From: Paradesertivirga superstes
GTDB taxonomy: Bacteria > Bacteroidota > Bacteroidia > Sphingobacteriales > Sphingobacteriaceae
NCBI RefSeq assembly: GCF_037622515.1
Contig: NZ_JBBJCN010000001.1
Coordinates: 310,001 to 374,000 of the forward strand
Length of the DNA stretch: 64,000 nucleotides
Direction: 5' to 3'
In this document: piece by piece, positions 44,082 to 52,509 of the stretch
Position numbering within the stretch: the stretch's first letter is position 1
Layout of the letters: each line of letters starts with the position of its first letter
Notes under the pieces: model-generated
What the model was told of the DNA's origin: nothing
The model's database searches: none
Seen by the model: only the letters and a program-made list of their open reading frames with translations
Position numbers and translations under genes: made by a program

Positions 44082-44701
44082 TATACAAACTCCTCATTTT
44101 CCTTTTTTAGTTCCAATCCCGAATTGAATATTTCCGCTACAATGTAAAGAATCGCGGCTATAACTATCGCTTTAAAATCTAAGTCAGCGTCAAGCGATAA
44201 CTTATGTACAGACGAAATATTAAATCTCACCAGAAAGTTTGCGAGCAGGAATACAAGAGCTTGAACAGGTATAATTAAGGCAATAAAAAGAGCCGAGATC
44301 TTAAGCGTCTTTACATTTTCATACGTAAAGGGATTGCCTTTGTCCAAACTTGAGAAAAGCTTGCGAAGATGATAAATTATAGAAAAAATAAGAAACTCGA
44401 TCAAACACAGTAAAAACAATGAAGAGCCGATTACAAAAGGCGTGTTCCGCATTTTCATTTTTAAACTTGCGTTATCGGCTATTAAATTTACGTCTTTCAC
44501 ATGATCTGAAATGACCTTAACTTTACTCTGCACGGTATACTGAGGGATATTTACCTGCAAAGTACAATCAGAATATTGTTCAAACGTGAATACATAAAGC
44601 AGCGTACATAGAGCAATTGCTGCAAGAATAAAGTTACCATACCAGGCCAGATCCAAAACTGCTTTTATAATCCTGATTAATTTTTTGCTATTCGTTTCCA
44701 T
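44081..44701 (-). CDS. DUF2975 integral membrane protein
   Basis: The best start is the ATG at 44699-44701 (METNSKKLIR), giving 206 residues. A longer frame begins with TTG at 44731. Four hydrophobic segments are visible, including WYGNFILAAIALCTLLYVF, FVIGSSLFLLCLIEFLIFSI, ALFIALIIPVQALVFLLANF and IVIAAILYIVAEIF. DUF2975 proteins are predicted membrane proteins of unknown function paired with small XRE regulators. The coupling to the HTH gene downstream supports this assignment. Confidence 0.85.
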   Translation of the reverse strand: METNSKKLIRIIKAVLDLAWYGNFILAAIALCTLLYVFTFEQYSDCTLQVNIPQYTVQSKVKVISDHVKDVNLIADNASLKMKMRNTPFVIGSSLFLLCLIEFLIFSIIYHLRKLFSSLDKGNPFTYENVKTLKISALFIALIIPVQALVFLLANFLVRFNISSVHKLSLDADLDFKAIVIAAILYIVAEIFNSGLELKKENEEFV

Positions 44702-44751
44702 AAGAAATTTATCTATAGAACAAAGATGCAAACATTTTCATATAAAACAAC

Positions 44752-44780
44752 TATTATTTTATGTAAAACATAAAATAATA
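44752..44780. promoter_or_regulatory. Palindromic operator candidate for the DUF2975-XRE operon
   Basis: Perfect 12-bp arms TATTATTTTATG (44752-44763) and CATAAAATAATA (44769-44780) flank a 5-bp TAAAA centre, about 50 bp upstream of the DUF2975 start. It is not followed by a gene end or T-run, so it looks like a dimer-binding site rather than a terminator. Confidence 0.55.
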
Positions 44781-45018
44781 TCTAAAATACATAAACAGTT
44801 CATTTTATCTTTTTTCCGTAATGACGTTCAACCAGTGTTATGCACCTGATTGAAATGATACCGGCGAGGCGGCTGAGGCTTTCGTGCAACATAATGTAAA
44901 GCAGGGCTGGAGAACCTGAAACGCAGCGATTTGGTTTTCCTGGTTCAATCATCTCCTTTTTACCATTTCAAATGCCATTCTGATTTGTATTTTTGCGCTT
45001 TGTTAAATAAAAAATCAT
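44781..45018. promoter_or_regulatory. Divergent spacer with the asnS promoter
   Basis: Near the right end TATTTTTG (44988-44995) is a perfect TAnnTTTG, 23 bp before the asnS ATG. No TTAA 11-bp repeats accompany it, as expected for a housekeeping promoter. It is a useful negative control for the box pattern. Confidence 0.5.
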
Positions 45019-46464
45019 ATGTCCAGAACTAAAATTAAAGATTTACTGAACGCGACCGAATTCGGAACGCAGGTTACTGTCAAAGGATGGGTTAGAACAT
45101 TCCGTAACAATCAGTTTATTGCTATAAATGATGGTTCTACACTAAACAATATACAGGCTGTAGTAGATTTTACCTCAACTGATGAAGCTTTATTAAAGCG
45201 TGTTACAACAGGATCCGCCGTTTCTGTTACTGGTCAGCTGATAGAATCTTTAGGAAAAGGTCAGCGGGTTGAAATAAAAGTTTCAACACTTGAAATTCTT
45301 GGCGATAGTGATGCCGAAAAATATCCGCTTCAACCCAAAAAACACAGTCTTGAATTTTTACGTGAAATCGCTCACCTGCGTTTTCGCACCAATACTTTCA
45401 ATGCGGTTTTTAAAATTCGCCATGCTTTAGCTTTTGCTGTTCATAAGTTTTTTAACGACAAGGGCTTTGTTTACATGCACACGCCCATTATTACCGGATC
45501 GGATGCTGAAGGTGCAGGAGAAATGTTTCGTGTTACTACGATAGATTTCGACAATGTTCCCCGTAATGAGGATGGAACCGTGAATTACAAGGAAGATTTC
45601 TTTGGAAAATCGACAAATCTTACCGTTTCCGGTCAGCTGGAGGGCGAGCTTGCGGCTATGGCATTTGGCGAGGTTTACACTTTCGGACCAACATTCAGAG
45701 CGGAGAATTCTAACACTACCCGTCACCTTGCAGAATTTTGGATGATAGAGCCTGAAATGGCATTCTATGATATCCACGACAATATGGATCTGGCAGAAGA
45801 ATTGTTAAAGTACGTAATCAGCTATGCTTTGGGTAATTGCTCTGAAGAGCTTGAATTTCTAAAGAACCGCCTGCTTGAAGAAGAAAAACAAAAAGCCCAG
45901 AACGAACGTTCAGAACTTGATTTGATTTCAAAGCTAAACTTTTGCCTGGAAAACAATTTCGAGCGGATAACTTACACCGAGGCTATAAATATTCTGAAAA
46001 GTTCGAAACCAAATCAGAAAAAGCAGTTTAAATACTTAATTGACGACTGGGGTGCAGATCTGCAATCAGAACATGAGCGCTTCCTTGTCGAAAAGCACTT
46101 TAAAAAGCCTGTTATTTTAACCAATTATCCTGCGGCCATCAAATCATTTTATATGCGCAGAAATGAAGGAGATGCAGAAGGGAAAGAAACCGTAAGAGCA
46201 ATGGATATTCTTTTCCCGGGAATTGGTGAAATCGTTGGTGGTTCGCAACGTGAAGAACGTCTGGATGTGCTTGAAAACCGCATGAAGGATATGCACATTC
46301 CTACTGAAGAGATGGATTGGTATCTCGATACCCGCCGTTTTGGATCTGCCCCGCATTCAGGTTTTGGTTTGGGATTTGAAAGACTCGTTCTGTTTGTTAC
46401 AGGCATGACAAACATCCGCGATGTTATTCCTTTTCCGAGGACGCCAAAAAATGCAGAGTTTTAA
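45019..46464 (+). CDS. asnS: Asparaginyl-tRNA synthetase
   Basis: The 481-residue protein has the N-terminal OB-fold anticodon-binding domain (about 15-110; VTVKGWVRTFRNNQFIAIND). The class II catalytic domain follows, with motif 2 (FGPTFRAENSNTTRHLAEFW) and motif 3 (GFGLGFERLVLFVTGMTN). The sequence SNTTRHLAEFWMIEPE distinguishes AsnRS from AspRS. It charges tRNA-Asn in the cytoplasm. Full length, housekeeping, with its own promoter and a terminator directly downstream. Confidence 0.98.
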   Translation: MSRTKIKDLLNATEFGTQVTVKGWVRTFRNNQFIAINDGSTLNNIQAVVDFTSTDEALLKRVTTGSAVSVTGQLIESLGKGQRVEIKVSTLEILGDSDAEKYPLQPKKHSLEFLREIAHLRFRTNTFNAVFKIRHALAFAVHKFFNDKGFVYMHTPIITGSDAEGAGEMFRVTTIDFDNVPRNEDGTVNYKEDFFGKSTNLTVSGQLEGELAAMAFGEVYTFGPTFRAENSNTTRHLAEFWMIEPEMAFYDIHDNMDLAEELLKYVISYALGNCSEELEFLKNRLLEEEKQKAQNERSELDLISKLNFCLENNFERITYTEAINILKSSKPNQKKQFKYLIDDWGADLQSEHERFLVEKHFKKPVILTNYPAAIKSFYMRRNEGDAEGKETVRAMDILFPGIGEIVGGSQREERLDVLENRMKDMHIPTEEMDWYLDTRRFGSAPHSGFGLGFERLVLFVTGMTNIRDVIPFPRTPKNAEF

Positions 46465-46484
46465 ATTCTGGAAGAACATAAAAC

Positions 46485-46510
46485 AAAAGCTCCTTTCAGG
46501 GGCTTTTTCT
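46485..46510 (+). terminator. Terminator after asnS
   Basis: AAAAGCTCCT (46485-46494) pairs with AGGGGCTTTT (46498-46507), including one T-G pair, and is followed by T residues. It ends just before the KTSC gene at 46516. Confidence 0.7.
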
Positions 46511-46515
46511 TTTAA

Positions 46516-46767
46516 ATGGAAGACAAAAGGCTTGATAGTGCAAATAAAACTTACACACCCGCGTCGCGAACAACTGTCAGCATAGATTATTCAGCTGATA
46601 AGAAAATATTGGAGGTCGAATTTATCGGGGCTAAGGTTTATCATTATTTGAAGGTTGAGCCTGCAATATGGAGTTTATACACAGAGATAATCATATCCGG
46701 CGGATCATCAGGTGTGTTCGTAAATCAACAAATCAAGCCTGTGTATGCCTTCCGTGGAATACATTGA
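46516..46767 (+). CDS. KTSC-domain small protein
   Basis: The 83-residue protein fits the KTSC domain: a central strand pair with SIDYSADKKILEVEFIGAKV, YHYLKVEPAIW and a terminal GSSGVFVNQQIKPVYAFRGI. The family is found in lysyl-tRNA-synthetase-associated and phage/plasmid proteins with unknown function. It starts only 5 bp after the asnS terminator and ends 17 bp before the reductase gene, so it is probably cotranscribed with the reductase. Confidence 0.8.
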   Translation: MEDKRLDSANKTYTPASRTTVSIDYSADKKILEVEFIGAKVYHYLKVEPAIWSLYTEIIISGGSSGVFVNQQIKPVYAFRGIH

Positions 46768-46784
46768 TTTATTTTGAACAAAGT

Positions 46785-47864
46785 ATGACAGAAGCAAGTT
46801 CTACTTTAATGGACAAGGAAAAGCTGCTTCATTTTCGAATTGATTCGGTAAAACAGGAGAATCCCCTGTCAAAGACCTACCAGTTAGAACTTTTAAACGC
46901 AAAAACCTTAAACTATAAACCAGGGCAGTTTTTAACCTTTATCATAAATACTGAAAAACAGGAGATACGCCGCTCCTATTCTATCCTTTCACTACCTGGT
47001 GAACCTCTTAAAATTACTGTTAAGAAAGTTGATAATGGCTTAATTTCAAGATATATACTCCAGTATTGGAAAGAGGGAGAAATTATTAAATCCCTGCTGC
47101 CTGCAGGAAGATTCAGTTTCTCCCCTATTCCTGAGATAAAAAGAGACATTTTTTGCTTTGCAGCGGGAAGTGGGATTATTCCTGTACTTCCCCAAATAAG
47201 AATGCTGCTAACTCAAGAACCCCAAAGTGTTATCCATCTTATTTACAGCAACCGCAATGAAAGGGATGCCCTGTTCCTCGAAGAGATCGAAAATCTTTCA
47301 AAAAACTCGAAGAATTTAAACCTGATTAATCTTTTTTCCGAACCGGATTTCAGAAAACATGAGCAGGGACGCTTAAGCAATATCAACACAGAAACATTGA
47401 TAAACCGTTTATTGAAATTTGAGAAAGGAAATGCAGCGTTTTTACTTTGTGGTCCGTTCTCATATATGCGAATGCTTAATTTCACCATAGGCTTAATGCA
47501 TTTCAAAAAAGAAAATATCCGGAAGGAGAACTTTTTACCCGAAGTAATGAGTTCTGGGCGGGTAGTGCATCAGATTTTTCCGGAAACTACAGTGCAGATT
47601 GATTTCTACGGAAATAAAGAGTTAGTTACGGTTCATTCGGGTGAAAATATTCTTGATGCTGCATTGAAACAGGGATTAAACCTGCCTTACAGTTGCAAAG
47701 GCGGAGTATGTGGCAATTGTGCGGCCAAATGTAAAAGCGGCCATATCTATATGAGCATTAATGAAGTACTAACAGACGCCGATATAAAAGAAGGCTGGGT
47801 TTTAACCTGCACCGGCTATCCTGAAACAAAAAATACAGCAATTGATTTTCTTTCAGAACAATGA
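46785..47864 (+). CDS. Ferredoxin-NADP-type reductase with C-terminal 2Fe-2S domain (PaaE/Hcr-like)
   Basis: The chosen start is ATG 46785 (MTEASSTLMDKEK). A longer frame from 46668 overlaps the KTSC gene. The 359-residue protein has an FAD domain (about 15-115; PGQFLTFII, RRSYSILS) and an NAD domain (about 120-245; FCFAAGSGIIPVLPQIRMLL, LLCGPFSYM). It ends in a plant-type ferredoxin domain (about 270-359) with LPYSCKGGVCGNCAAKC and a distant fourth cysteine (LTCTGYP). It transfers electrons from NAD(P)H through FAD to the iron-sulphur cluster. Partner oxygenase genes are not seen nearby, so the acceptor is unknown. Confidence 0.92.
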   Translation: MTEASSTLMDKEKLLHFRIDSVKQENPLSKTYQLELLNAKTLNYKPGQFLTFIINTEKQEIRRSYSILSLPGEPLKITVKKVDNGLISRYILQYWKEGEIIKSLLPAGRFSFSPIPEIKRDIFCFAAGSGIIPVLPQIRMLLTQEPQSVIHLIYSNRNERDALFLEEIENLSKNSKNLNLINLFSEPDFRKHEQGRLSNINTETLINRLLKFEKGNAAFLLCGPFSYMRMLNFTIGLMHFKKENIRKENFLPEVMSSGRVVHQIFPETTVQIDFYGNKELVTVHSGENILDAALKQGLNLPYSCKGGVCGNCAAKCKSGHIYMSINEVLTDADIKEGWVLTCTGYPETKNTAIDFLSEQ

Positions 47865-47915
47865 AGGGGAATTTTATCTTTATAAATTATGCACTTACAT
47901 TAGTTCAGGCACGCC

Positions 47916-48536
47916 ATGCTATTAAAGATCTACGAAAAGAACCCAAACGAAAAGGCAATACAGCAAGTTGTTGATGTATTGAAAAAAGGAGGCCTGATCA
48001 TTTATCCCACTGATACGATTTATGGCCTTGGGTGTGATATTACGAATCAAAAAGCGATTGAAAAGATTTATCAGATAAGGGGGATTAAACCTGAAAAGTC
48101 AAATCTTTCTTTTATCTGTTACGATCTGAGTCACATCTCTGATTATATTAAACCCATCGATAATTCAATATTCCGCCTATTAAAAAAAGCCTTGCCAGGG
48201 GCATTTACGTTCATTTTTGAATCCAATAATAAGGTGCCCAAGCTATTAAACTCCAATAAGAAAACTGTAGGCATCAGGGTACCCGATAATACCATAGCCC
48301 GCGATATTGTAAAAATGTTGGGTAATCCAATTGTCTCCGCATCTATTCATGATGAAGATGAAATACTCGAATATTCCACGGATCCCGAATTAATCTATGA
48401 GAAATATAAAGATAAAGTAGACCTTGTTATTGATGGTGGTTATGGAGACAACCTTGCTTCTACAGTTGTTGACTGCACAAATGGTGAGTTTAAAATTTTA
48501 AGGCAGGGCAAAGGCGATTTGGAGGCATTTATTTAA
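47916..48536 (+). CDS. L-threonylcarbamoyladenylate synthase (Sua5/YciO/YrdC family)
   Basis: The 206-residue protein shows the YrdC fold: GGLIIYPTDTIYGLGCDITN, EKIYQIRGIKPEKSNLSFIC, LPGAFTFIFES, KTVGIRVPDN and PIVSASIH. It is the length of the YciO/TsaC domain alone without the Sua5 C-terminal domain. The family makes threonylcarbamoyl-AMP for the t6A modification of tRNAs. The YciO subgroup has unclear activity, and this protein could belong to it. It lies between the reductase and nhaA on the same strand. Confidence 0.9.
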   Translation: MLLKIYEKNPNEKAIQQVVDVLKKGGLIIYPTDTIYGLGCDITNQKAIEKIYQIRGIKPEKSNLSFICYDLSHISDYIKPIDNSIFRLLKKALPGAFTFIFESNNKVPKLLNSNKKTVGIRVPDNTIARDIVKMLGNPIVSASIHDEDEILEYSTDPELIYEKYKDKVDLVIDGGYGDNLASTVVDCTNGEFKILRQGKGDLEAFI

Positions 48537-48597
48537 TTTTCTAAAGATTTAGATAGCAGATAAGGTCTGTCGGCATTTTATATTTATTTTCGCCCTT

Positions 48598-49788
48598 ATG
48601 GCTATAAATCTTCAACCGTTTAAAGATTTCTTTAAATCAGGGCAAATTGGTGGCGCCCTGTTAATTATATCTGTTATTATATCCCTGACTATAGCCAATA
48701 TAGGATTTTACGACCAGTTTCATGCCTTACTGAATTATTCGTTTGGTTATGCCCCACTCGATTTAGAATACCCCACAGAAATATGGATCAATGATGGTTT
48801 AATGGCAATCTTCTTTTTGCTGGTGGGGCTTGAAATTAAACGTGAGCTGCTTGAAGGCGAATTATCATCTGTTCGAAGAGCCGTACTTCCGATTTTTGCT
48901 GCTATGGGAGGCATGCTTGTTCCTGCTGGTATTTTTTATTTGTTTAATTCCGGAACACCAACTGCAAATGGCTGGGGTATACCTATGGCTACCGATATTG
49001 CCTTTGCGCTGGCGGTAATATCCATGCTGGGAAAAAGAGTTCCGACATCTCTAAAGGTTTTCCTTTCGGCATTAGCTATTGTTGATGATTTAGGGGCAAT
49101 ATTAGTGATTGCGATTTTTTACACAGAAGAGCTTCATTTAAACCAACTTTTATACGCCGGAGGAATATTAGGATTACTTACATTATTGAATCTTTTTGGT
49201 GTTAAAAAGCTGGCATTTTATATTATCCCTGGAATTTTCTTATGGTATTTCATCCATCATTCGGGCATTCATGCAACAATTGCGGGAGTTTTGCTGGCTT
49301 TTACCATTCCTACTAATCCGGATAAACATTCCTCACCACTGGAAACACTTGAACATTCAATCGTGTTGCCCGTAAACTATATCATCATGCCAATTTTTGC
49401 TCTGGCAAATACAAATATCCGTTTTCAAAGCAGTATGCTGGATGGTTTAACCTCACCCCTGGGATTAGGAATTATCTGCGGACTATTAATTGGCAAAACC
49501 CTGGGAGTAAGCATATTCTCTTACCTGGCGGTAAAACTTGGTTTAAGCAGCCTTCCCACACGAAGTTCCTGGAAACATATAATTGGCTTAGGCATGCTTG
49601 CAGGAATAGGATTTACCATGTCGGTATTTATAGCTCTGCTTTCATTCGAGTCAGCAGAATTTCATGATGAAGCTAAATTCGCAATACTCATAGCATCTGT
49701 ACTTGCAGGGATTCTTGGCTATACTTACCTAAGCCTGGTATATAGGAAAAGAGTTAAAAAAATACTGGCATTGAAATGTGCAGGCTGA
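48598..49788 (+). CDS. nhaA: Na+/H+ antiporter NhaA
   Basis: The 396-residue protein has about eleven or twelve hydrophobic helices and the NhaA hallmarks: FFLLVGLEIKRELLEGELSS, MATDIAFALAVISMLGKRVP and the paired aspartates of ALAIVDDLGAILVIAIFY that bind sodium and protons. GIGFTMSVFIALLSFE lies near the C-terminus. It exchanges internal sodium for protons at the inner membrane and supports growth under salt or alkaline stress. Full length. Confidence 0.97.
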   Translation: MAINLQPFKDFFKSGQIGGALLIISVIISLTIANIGFYDQFHALLNYSFGYAPLDLEYPTEIWINDGLMAIFFLLVGLEIKRELLEGELSSVRRAVLPIFAAMGGMLVPAGIFYLFNSGTPTANGWGIPMATDIAFALAVISMLGKRVPTSLKVFLSALAIVDDLGAILVIAIFYTEELHLNQLLYAGGILGLLTLLNLFGVKKLAFYIIPGIFLWYFIHHSGIHATIAGVLLAFTIPTNPDKHSSPLETLEHSIVLPVNYIIMPIFALANTNIRFQSSMLDGLTSPLGLGIICGLLIGKTLGVSIFSYLAVKLGLSSLPTRSSWKHIIGLGMLAGIGFTMSVFIALLSFESAEFHDEAKFAILIASVLAGILGYTYLSLVYRKRVKKILALKCAG

Positions 49789-49805
49789 TTGATTTTGAAA
49801 TATGC

Positions 49806-49842
49806 ATAAAAAAGTCTCGTCTGCAATAGCAGACGAGACTTT
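49806..49842 (-). terminator. Bidirectional terminator between nhaA and the calcium-loop protein
   Basis: Perfect 14-bp arms AAAGTCTCGTCTGC (49811-49824) and GCAGACGAGACTTT (49829-49842) enclose AATA. On the minus strand the stem runs into a T6 run. It serves both convergent genes. Confidence 0.85.
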
Positions 49843-49875
49843 AAAGGACCCAAATTCTTTATAAACCTTTAAAAA

Positions 49876-50616
49876 TTATCGTTTAGATTTACCCTTAGAT
49901 GATTTAGATTTTTTATTGTTTTTATAATTATCATCAGAATTGTTAGGATAACGATCCCTGTTATTTATGGTACGATTGTTATTTCTGTCATCCCTATTTC
50001 TGTCATAAACCCGGTCACGATCGTTTATTACACCATCTCTGTTTCTGTCATAAACCCGGTCACGATCATTAATTACACCATCCCTGTTTCTGTCGTAAAC
50101 CCGGTCACGCTCATTTATTACACCGTCTCTGTTTCTGTCATAAACGCGGTCACGATCGTTAATTACACCATCTCTGTTTCTGTCATAAACCCGGTCACGA
50201 CTGTTAATCACGCCATCATTATTCCTGTCGTAATCTCTGCCATCACGTCTGTCATAATCGCCATTATTTCTTCGTTGTTCTATTTTTTTTCTTTGTCCGG
50301 GAGGCATACCATGAGGATGTTTCCCTTCCCAACCTCTTCTTTGTTCCCCATACTGTCCATTTTGATTTACCGGGTTGCCATTCCGGTCGCGGTAAACTTT
50401 TACTTGAGTGCTCCGGTTTTCGTAATGCCCCGGGATTGTACGCCCGCCGACTCCGAAAATACCACCTTTACGTTCCTCAGGAACCCAAACCCTTTCCTGG
50501 CGGGTTTCATACCTGTACTCTCCCTGATCATCAGTGTAAGTACCTGTTTGCGCAGTTGATTCTAAAGCAAGGAAACTTATCCCTGCAATGAATGCCGTTA
50601 ATACTAATTTTTTCAT
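49876..50616 (-). CDS. Exported protein with tandem dockerin/EF-hand-like calcium loops
   Basis: The 246-residue protein has a signal peptide (LVLTAFIAGISFLALESTAQ). An N-terminal region follows (RQERVWVPEERKGGIFGVGG), then at least five tandem 15-residue units with the core DRNRDGVINDRD. Positions D1, N3, D5, G6, I8 and D12 fit a calcium-binding loop of the dockerin/EF-hand type. A first degenerate unit reads DRNNDGVINSRD. The tail is basic (NKKSKSSKGKSKR). The loops are back to back without the usual flanking helices. It may buffer or sense extracellular calcium or bind polymers. Function unknown. Confidence 0.8.
   Translation of the reverse strand: MKKLVLTAFIAGISFLALESTAQTGTYTDDQGEYRYETRQERVWVPEERKGGIFGVGGRTIPGHYENRSTQVKVYRDRNGNPVNQNGQYGEQRRGWEGKHPHGMPPGQRKKIEQRRNNGDYDRRDGRDYDRNNDGVINSRDRVYDRNRDGVINDRDRVYDRNRDGVINERDRVYDRNRDGVINDRDRVYDRNRDGVINDRDRVYDRNRDDRNNNRTINNRDRYPNNSDDNYKNNKKSKSSKGKSKR
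50005..50229 (-). repeat. Five 45-bp tandem coding repeats
   Basis: The marker ATAAACSCGGTCACG (with one variant start base, GTAAAC, at 50095) begins at 50005, 50050, 50095, 50140 and 50185, an exact 45-bp period. Each unit encodes one 15-residue calcium-loop repeat. Near-identity at DNA level suggests recent expansion. Confidence 0.9.
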
Positions 50617-50756
50617 GTCTAATTTGTGTGTGTGTGTTTATATAAGACAGTTTAAACATGAATAAGTTTAATCGACAAAATTAAATTACAGGTATTTATT
50701 TACTGATAATCCAGCATTAGAAGAAAAATAAGAATGGGGAATATTGAAGAAAATTA

Positions 50757-51584
50757 TTAAAAAGTCAACAGTTTGGAACTTACATTCTTTCCTAAAAAAA
50801 CTGCTGCTTTTTTATCAAAATCCGAAGTTGATTCTGTTGTATAAAAAATTTGCTGTCCGTTTTGTGAACACAACAGATCTACTTCATTATGTCTTTGAAG
50901 ATAATTTTTTAAAGACCGGGCAACCAGCTCACCCTGAGATATAATCTGAATATTCGGGCCGGTAAATTGCCGGATTTTATTGATGAGTATAGGATAATGG
51001 GTGCAGGCAAGCACTAAAGTATCAATGTCAGGATTGCAGTTAAATAAATCATCCAGATTCTTTTTTACCACATAATCGGCAGCGGGACTATCAATTTCGT
51101 TGTTTTCCACCAAAGGCACCCATAAAGGACAGGCTTCCTGGCACACATTGATTTCAGGGAAAAATTTATGAATTTCAATCGCATAAGAATCTGAGGCTAC
51201 CGTACCGGGGGTTGCCACAATACCTACATTTCCTGTTTTTGTATAATTGCCCACAACTTCTGCTGTAGGACGTATCACCCCTAAAACTTTGCGCAGGTCA
51301 TTTAACTTTGGTAAATCATTTTGCTGTATGCTGCGCAAGGCTTTCGCAGATGCAGTATTACATGCGAGTACTACCAGATTGCAGCCAAGATGAAAAAGCT
51401 CCTGTACACACTCAAGAGTATATTTGTAAACCGTTTCGAAAGAACGGGTTCCGTATGGTACCCGGGCATTATCGCCTAAATATATATAATCGTACCCGGG
51501 CAGTTCTTTAACAATCTCTTTAAAAACTGTTAAACCACCATACCCCGAATCGAAAATACCTATAGGTCCGCTTTGCTGTGGCAT
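50757..51584 (-). CDS. murI: Glutamate racemase
   Basis: The start is best placed at ATG 51582-51584 (MPQQSGPIG), giving 275 residues. An upstream TTG adds two residues. Motifs are IGIFDSGYGGLTVFKEIV, LGDNARVPYGTRS, the catalytic cysteine region VLACNTASAKAL and the second cysteine region LACTHYPIL. It converts L- to D-glutamate for peptidoglycan in the cytoplasm. It is the last gene of the ppk1-ppx-murI minus-strand cluster, 20 bp after ppx. Confidence 0.97.
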   Translation of the reverse strand: MPQQSGPIGIFDSGYGGLTVFKEIVKELPGYDYIYLGDNARVPYGTRSFETVYKYTLECVQELFHLGCNLVVLACNTASAKALRSIQQNDLPKLNDLRKVLGVIRPTAEVVGNYTKTGNVGIVATPGTVASDSYAIEIHKFFPEINVCQEACPLWVPLVENNEIDSPAADYVVKKNLDDLFNCNPDIDTLVLACTHYPILINKIRQFTGPNIQIISQGELVARSLKNYLQRHNEVDLLCSQNGQQIFYTTESTSDFDKKAAVFLGKNVSSKLLTF

Positions 51585-51604
51585 TATCAAATTTCTAAAG
51601 TATC

Positions 51605-52504
51605 TTATACTTTAACTTCCTTTTGAATCTTTTTATTCTTCTCAATTAACAATTGGATGATTCCATCCACCATTCCCACACGTGGAACATAGATCTGTTT
51701 CACCCCGGCCCACTTCATCACACTTAAATAGATTTCGCAAGCTGGTATAATTACATCGGCTCTATCCTGGTTTAAACCTAAAACAGTAATTCGTTCCTTT
51801 AAAGAAAATGAATTTAAATAATTATACATTTCTTTCAGTTTTGAGGCATTCAATGGCATTCCATCTTTTTCGGCCGACATTTTAAAAAGCTTATTGATGT
51901 TACCTCCGGTACCAATTCCGATAAGATTCGGGTATTGCTTACTATACACTTTGATCCACTCTTTAATATCTGCCCATGATTCATCGGTATCAGCGTTATC
52001 AAGCATTCTTACCGTTCCGATCGGGAAAGATTTGGATGCTTTTACTTTTCCGTCGCAAAATACCGAAAGCTCGGTACTGCCTCCTCCTACGTCAATATAT
52101 AAATAGTTCTTTTTTCGTTCGAGCGTGCGTTCAATATGACTTGAATAAATAATATTAGCCTCACTCTGTCCTTCAACTATCTCCAGGTTGATACCAGCTT
52201 TTTCCTTAATATCTTTAACCAATTCAGCCCCATTCTCCGCCTCACGCATTGCCGAGGTCGCACAGGCACGGTAATCCTCCACCTTATATACCTCTATCAG
52301 GTTTTTAAAAGCAGCCATTGTTTTTAGCAAATCGCCGGCTTTTTTTGGCGAAATACGTTTATCCAAAAACGCATCATCGCCCAAACGTAAGGGCACCCGG
52401 ATGAGGGTGTTTTTCTTAAAGGATGTTTCCTTTCCGGTTTCAATTATATCGGCAATTAAAAGCCGTACAGCATTTGAGCCTATATCTATAGCAGCGTATC
52501 TCAC
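51605..52504 (-). CDS. ppx: Exopolyphosphatase, short Ppx/GppA type
   Basis: The 299-residue protein starts at GTG 52502-52504 and shows the two actin-like phosphate-binding blocks: IDIGSNAVRLLIADI and LYIDVGGGSTELSVF, with IGIGTGGNINKL. It consists of the catalytic domain only and lacks the C-terminal HD-like part of E. coli Ppx. It hydrolyses terminal phosphate from polyphosphate or pppGpp. It begins 5 bp after the ppk1 stop, so synthesis and breakdown enzymes share one transcript. Confidence 0.95.
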   Translation of the reverse strand: MRYAAIDIGSNAVRLLIADIIETGKETSFKKNTLIRVPLRLGDDAFLDKRISPKKAGDLLKTMAAFKNLIEVYKVEDYRACATSAMREAENGAELVKDIKEKAGINLEIVEGQSEANIIYSSHIERTLERKKNYLYIDVGGGSTELSVFCDGKVKASKSFPIGTVRMLDNADTDESWADIKEWIKVYSKQYPNLIGIGTGGNINKLFKMSAEKDGMPLNASKLKEMYNYLNSFSLKERITVLGLNQDRADVIIPACEIYLSVMKWAGVKQIYVPRVGMVDGIIQLLIEKNKKIQKEVKV

Positions 52505-52509
52505 CGTTC

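Noticed and set aside
46668..46784. Longer frame of the ferredoxin-type reductase
   Set aside because: It overlaps most of the KTSC gene. The reductase homology starts after the ATG at 46785.
50005..50229. CRISPR-like array of regular repeats
   Set aside because: The 45-bp period is continuous without unique spacers and encodes an in-frame 15-residue calcium-loop repeat.
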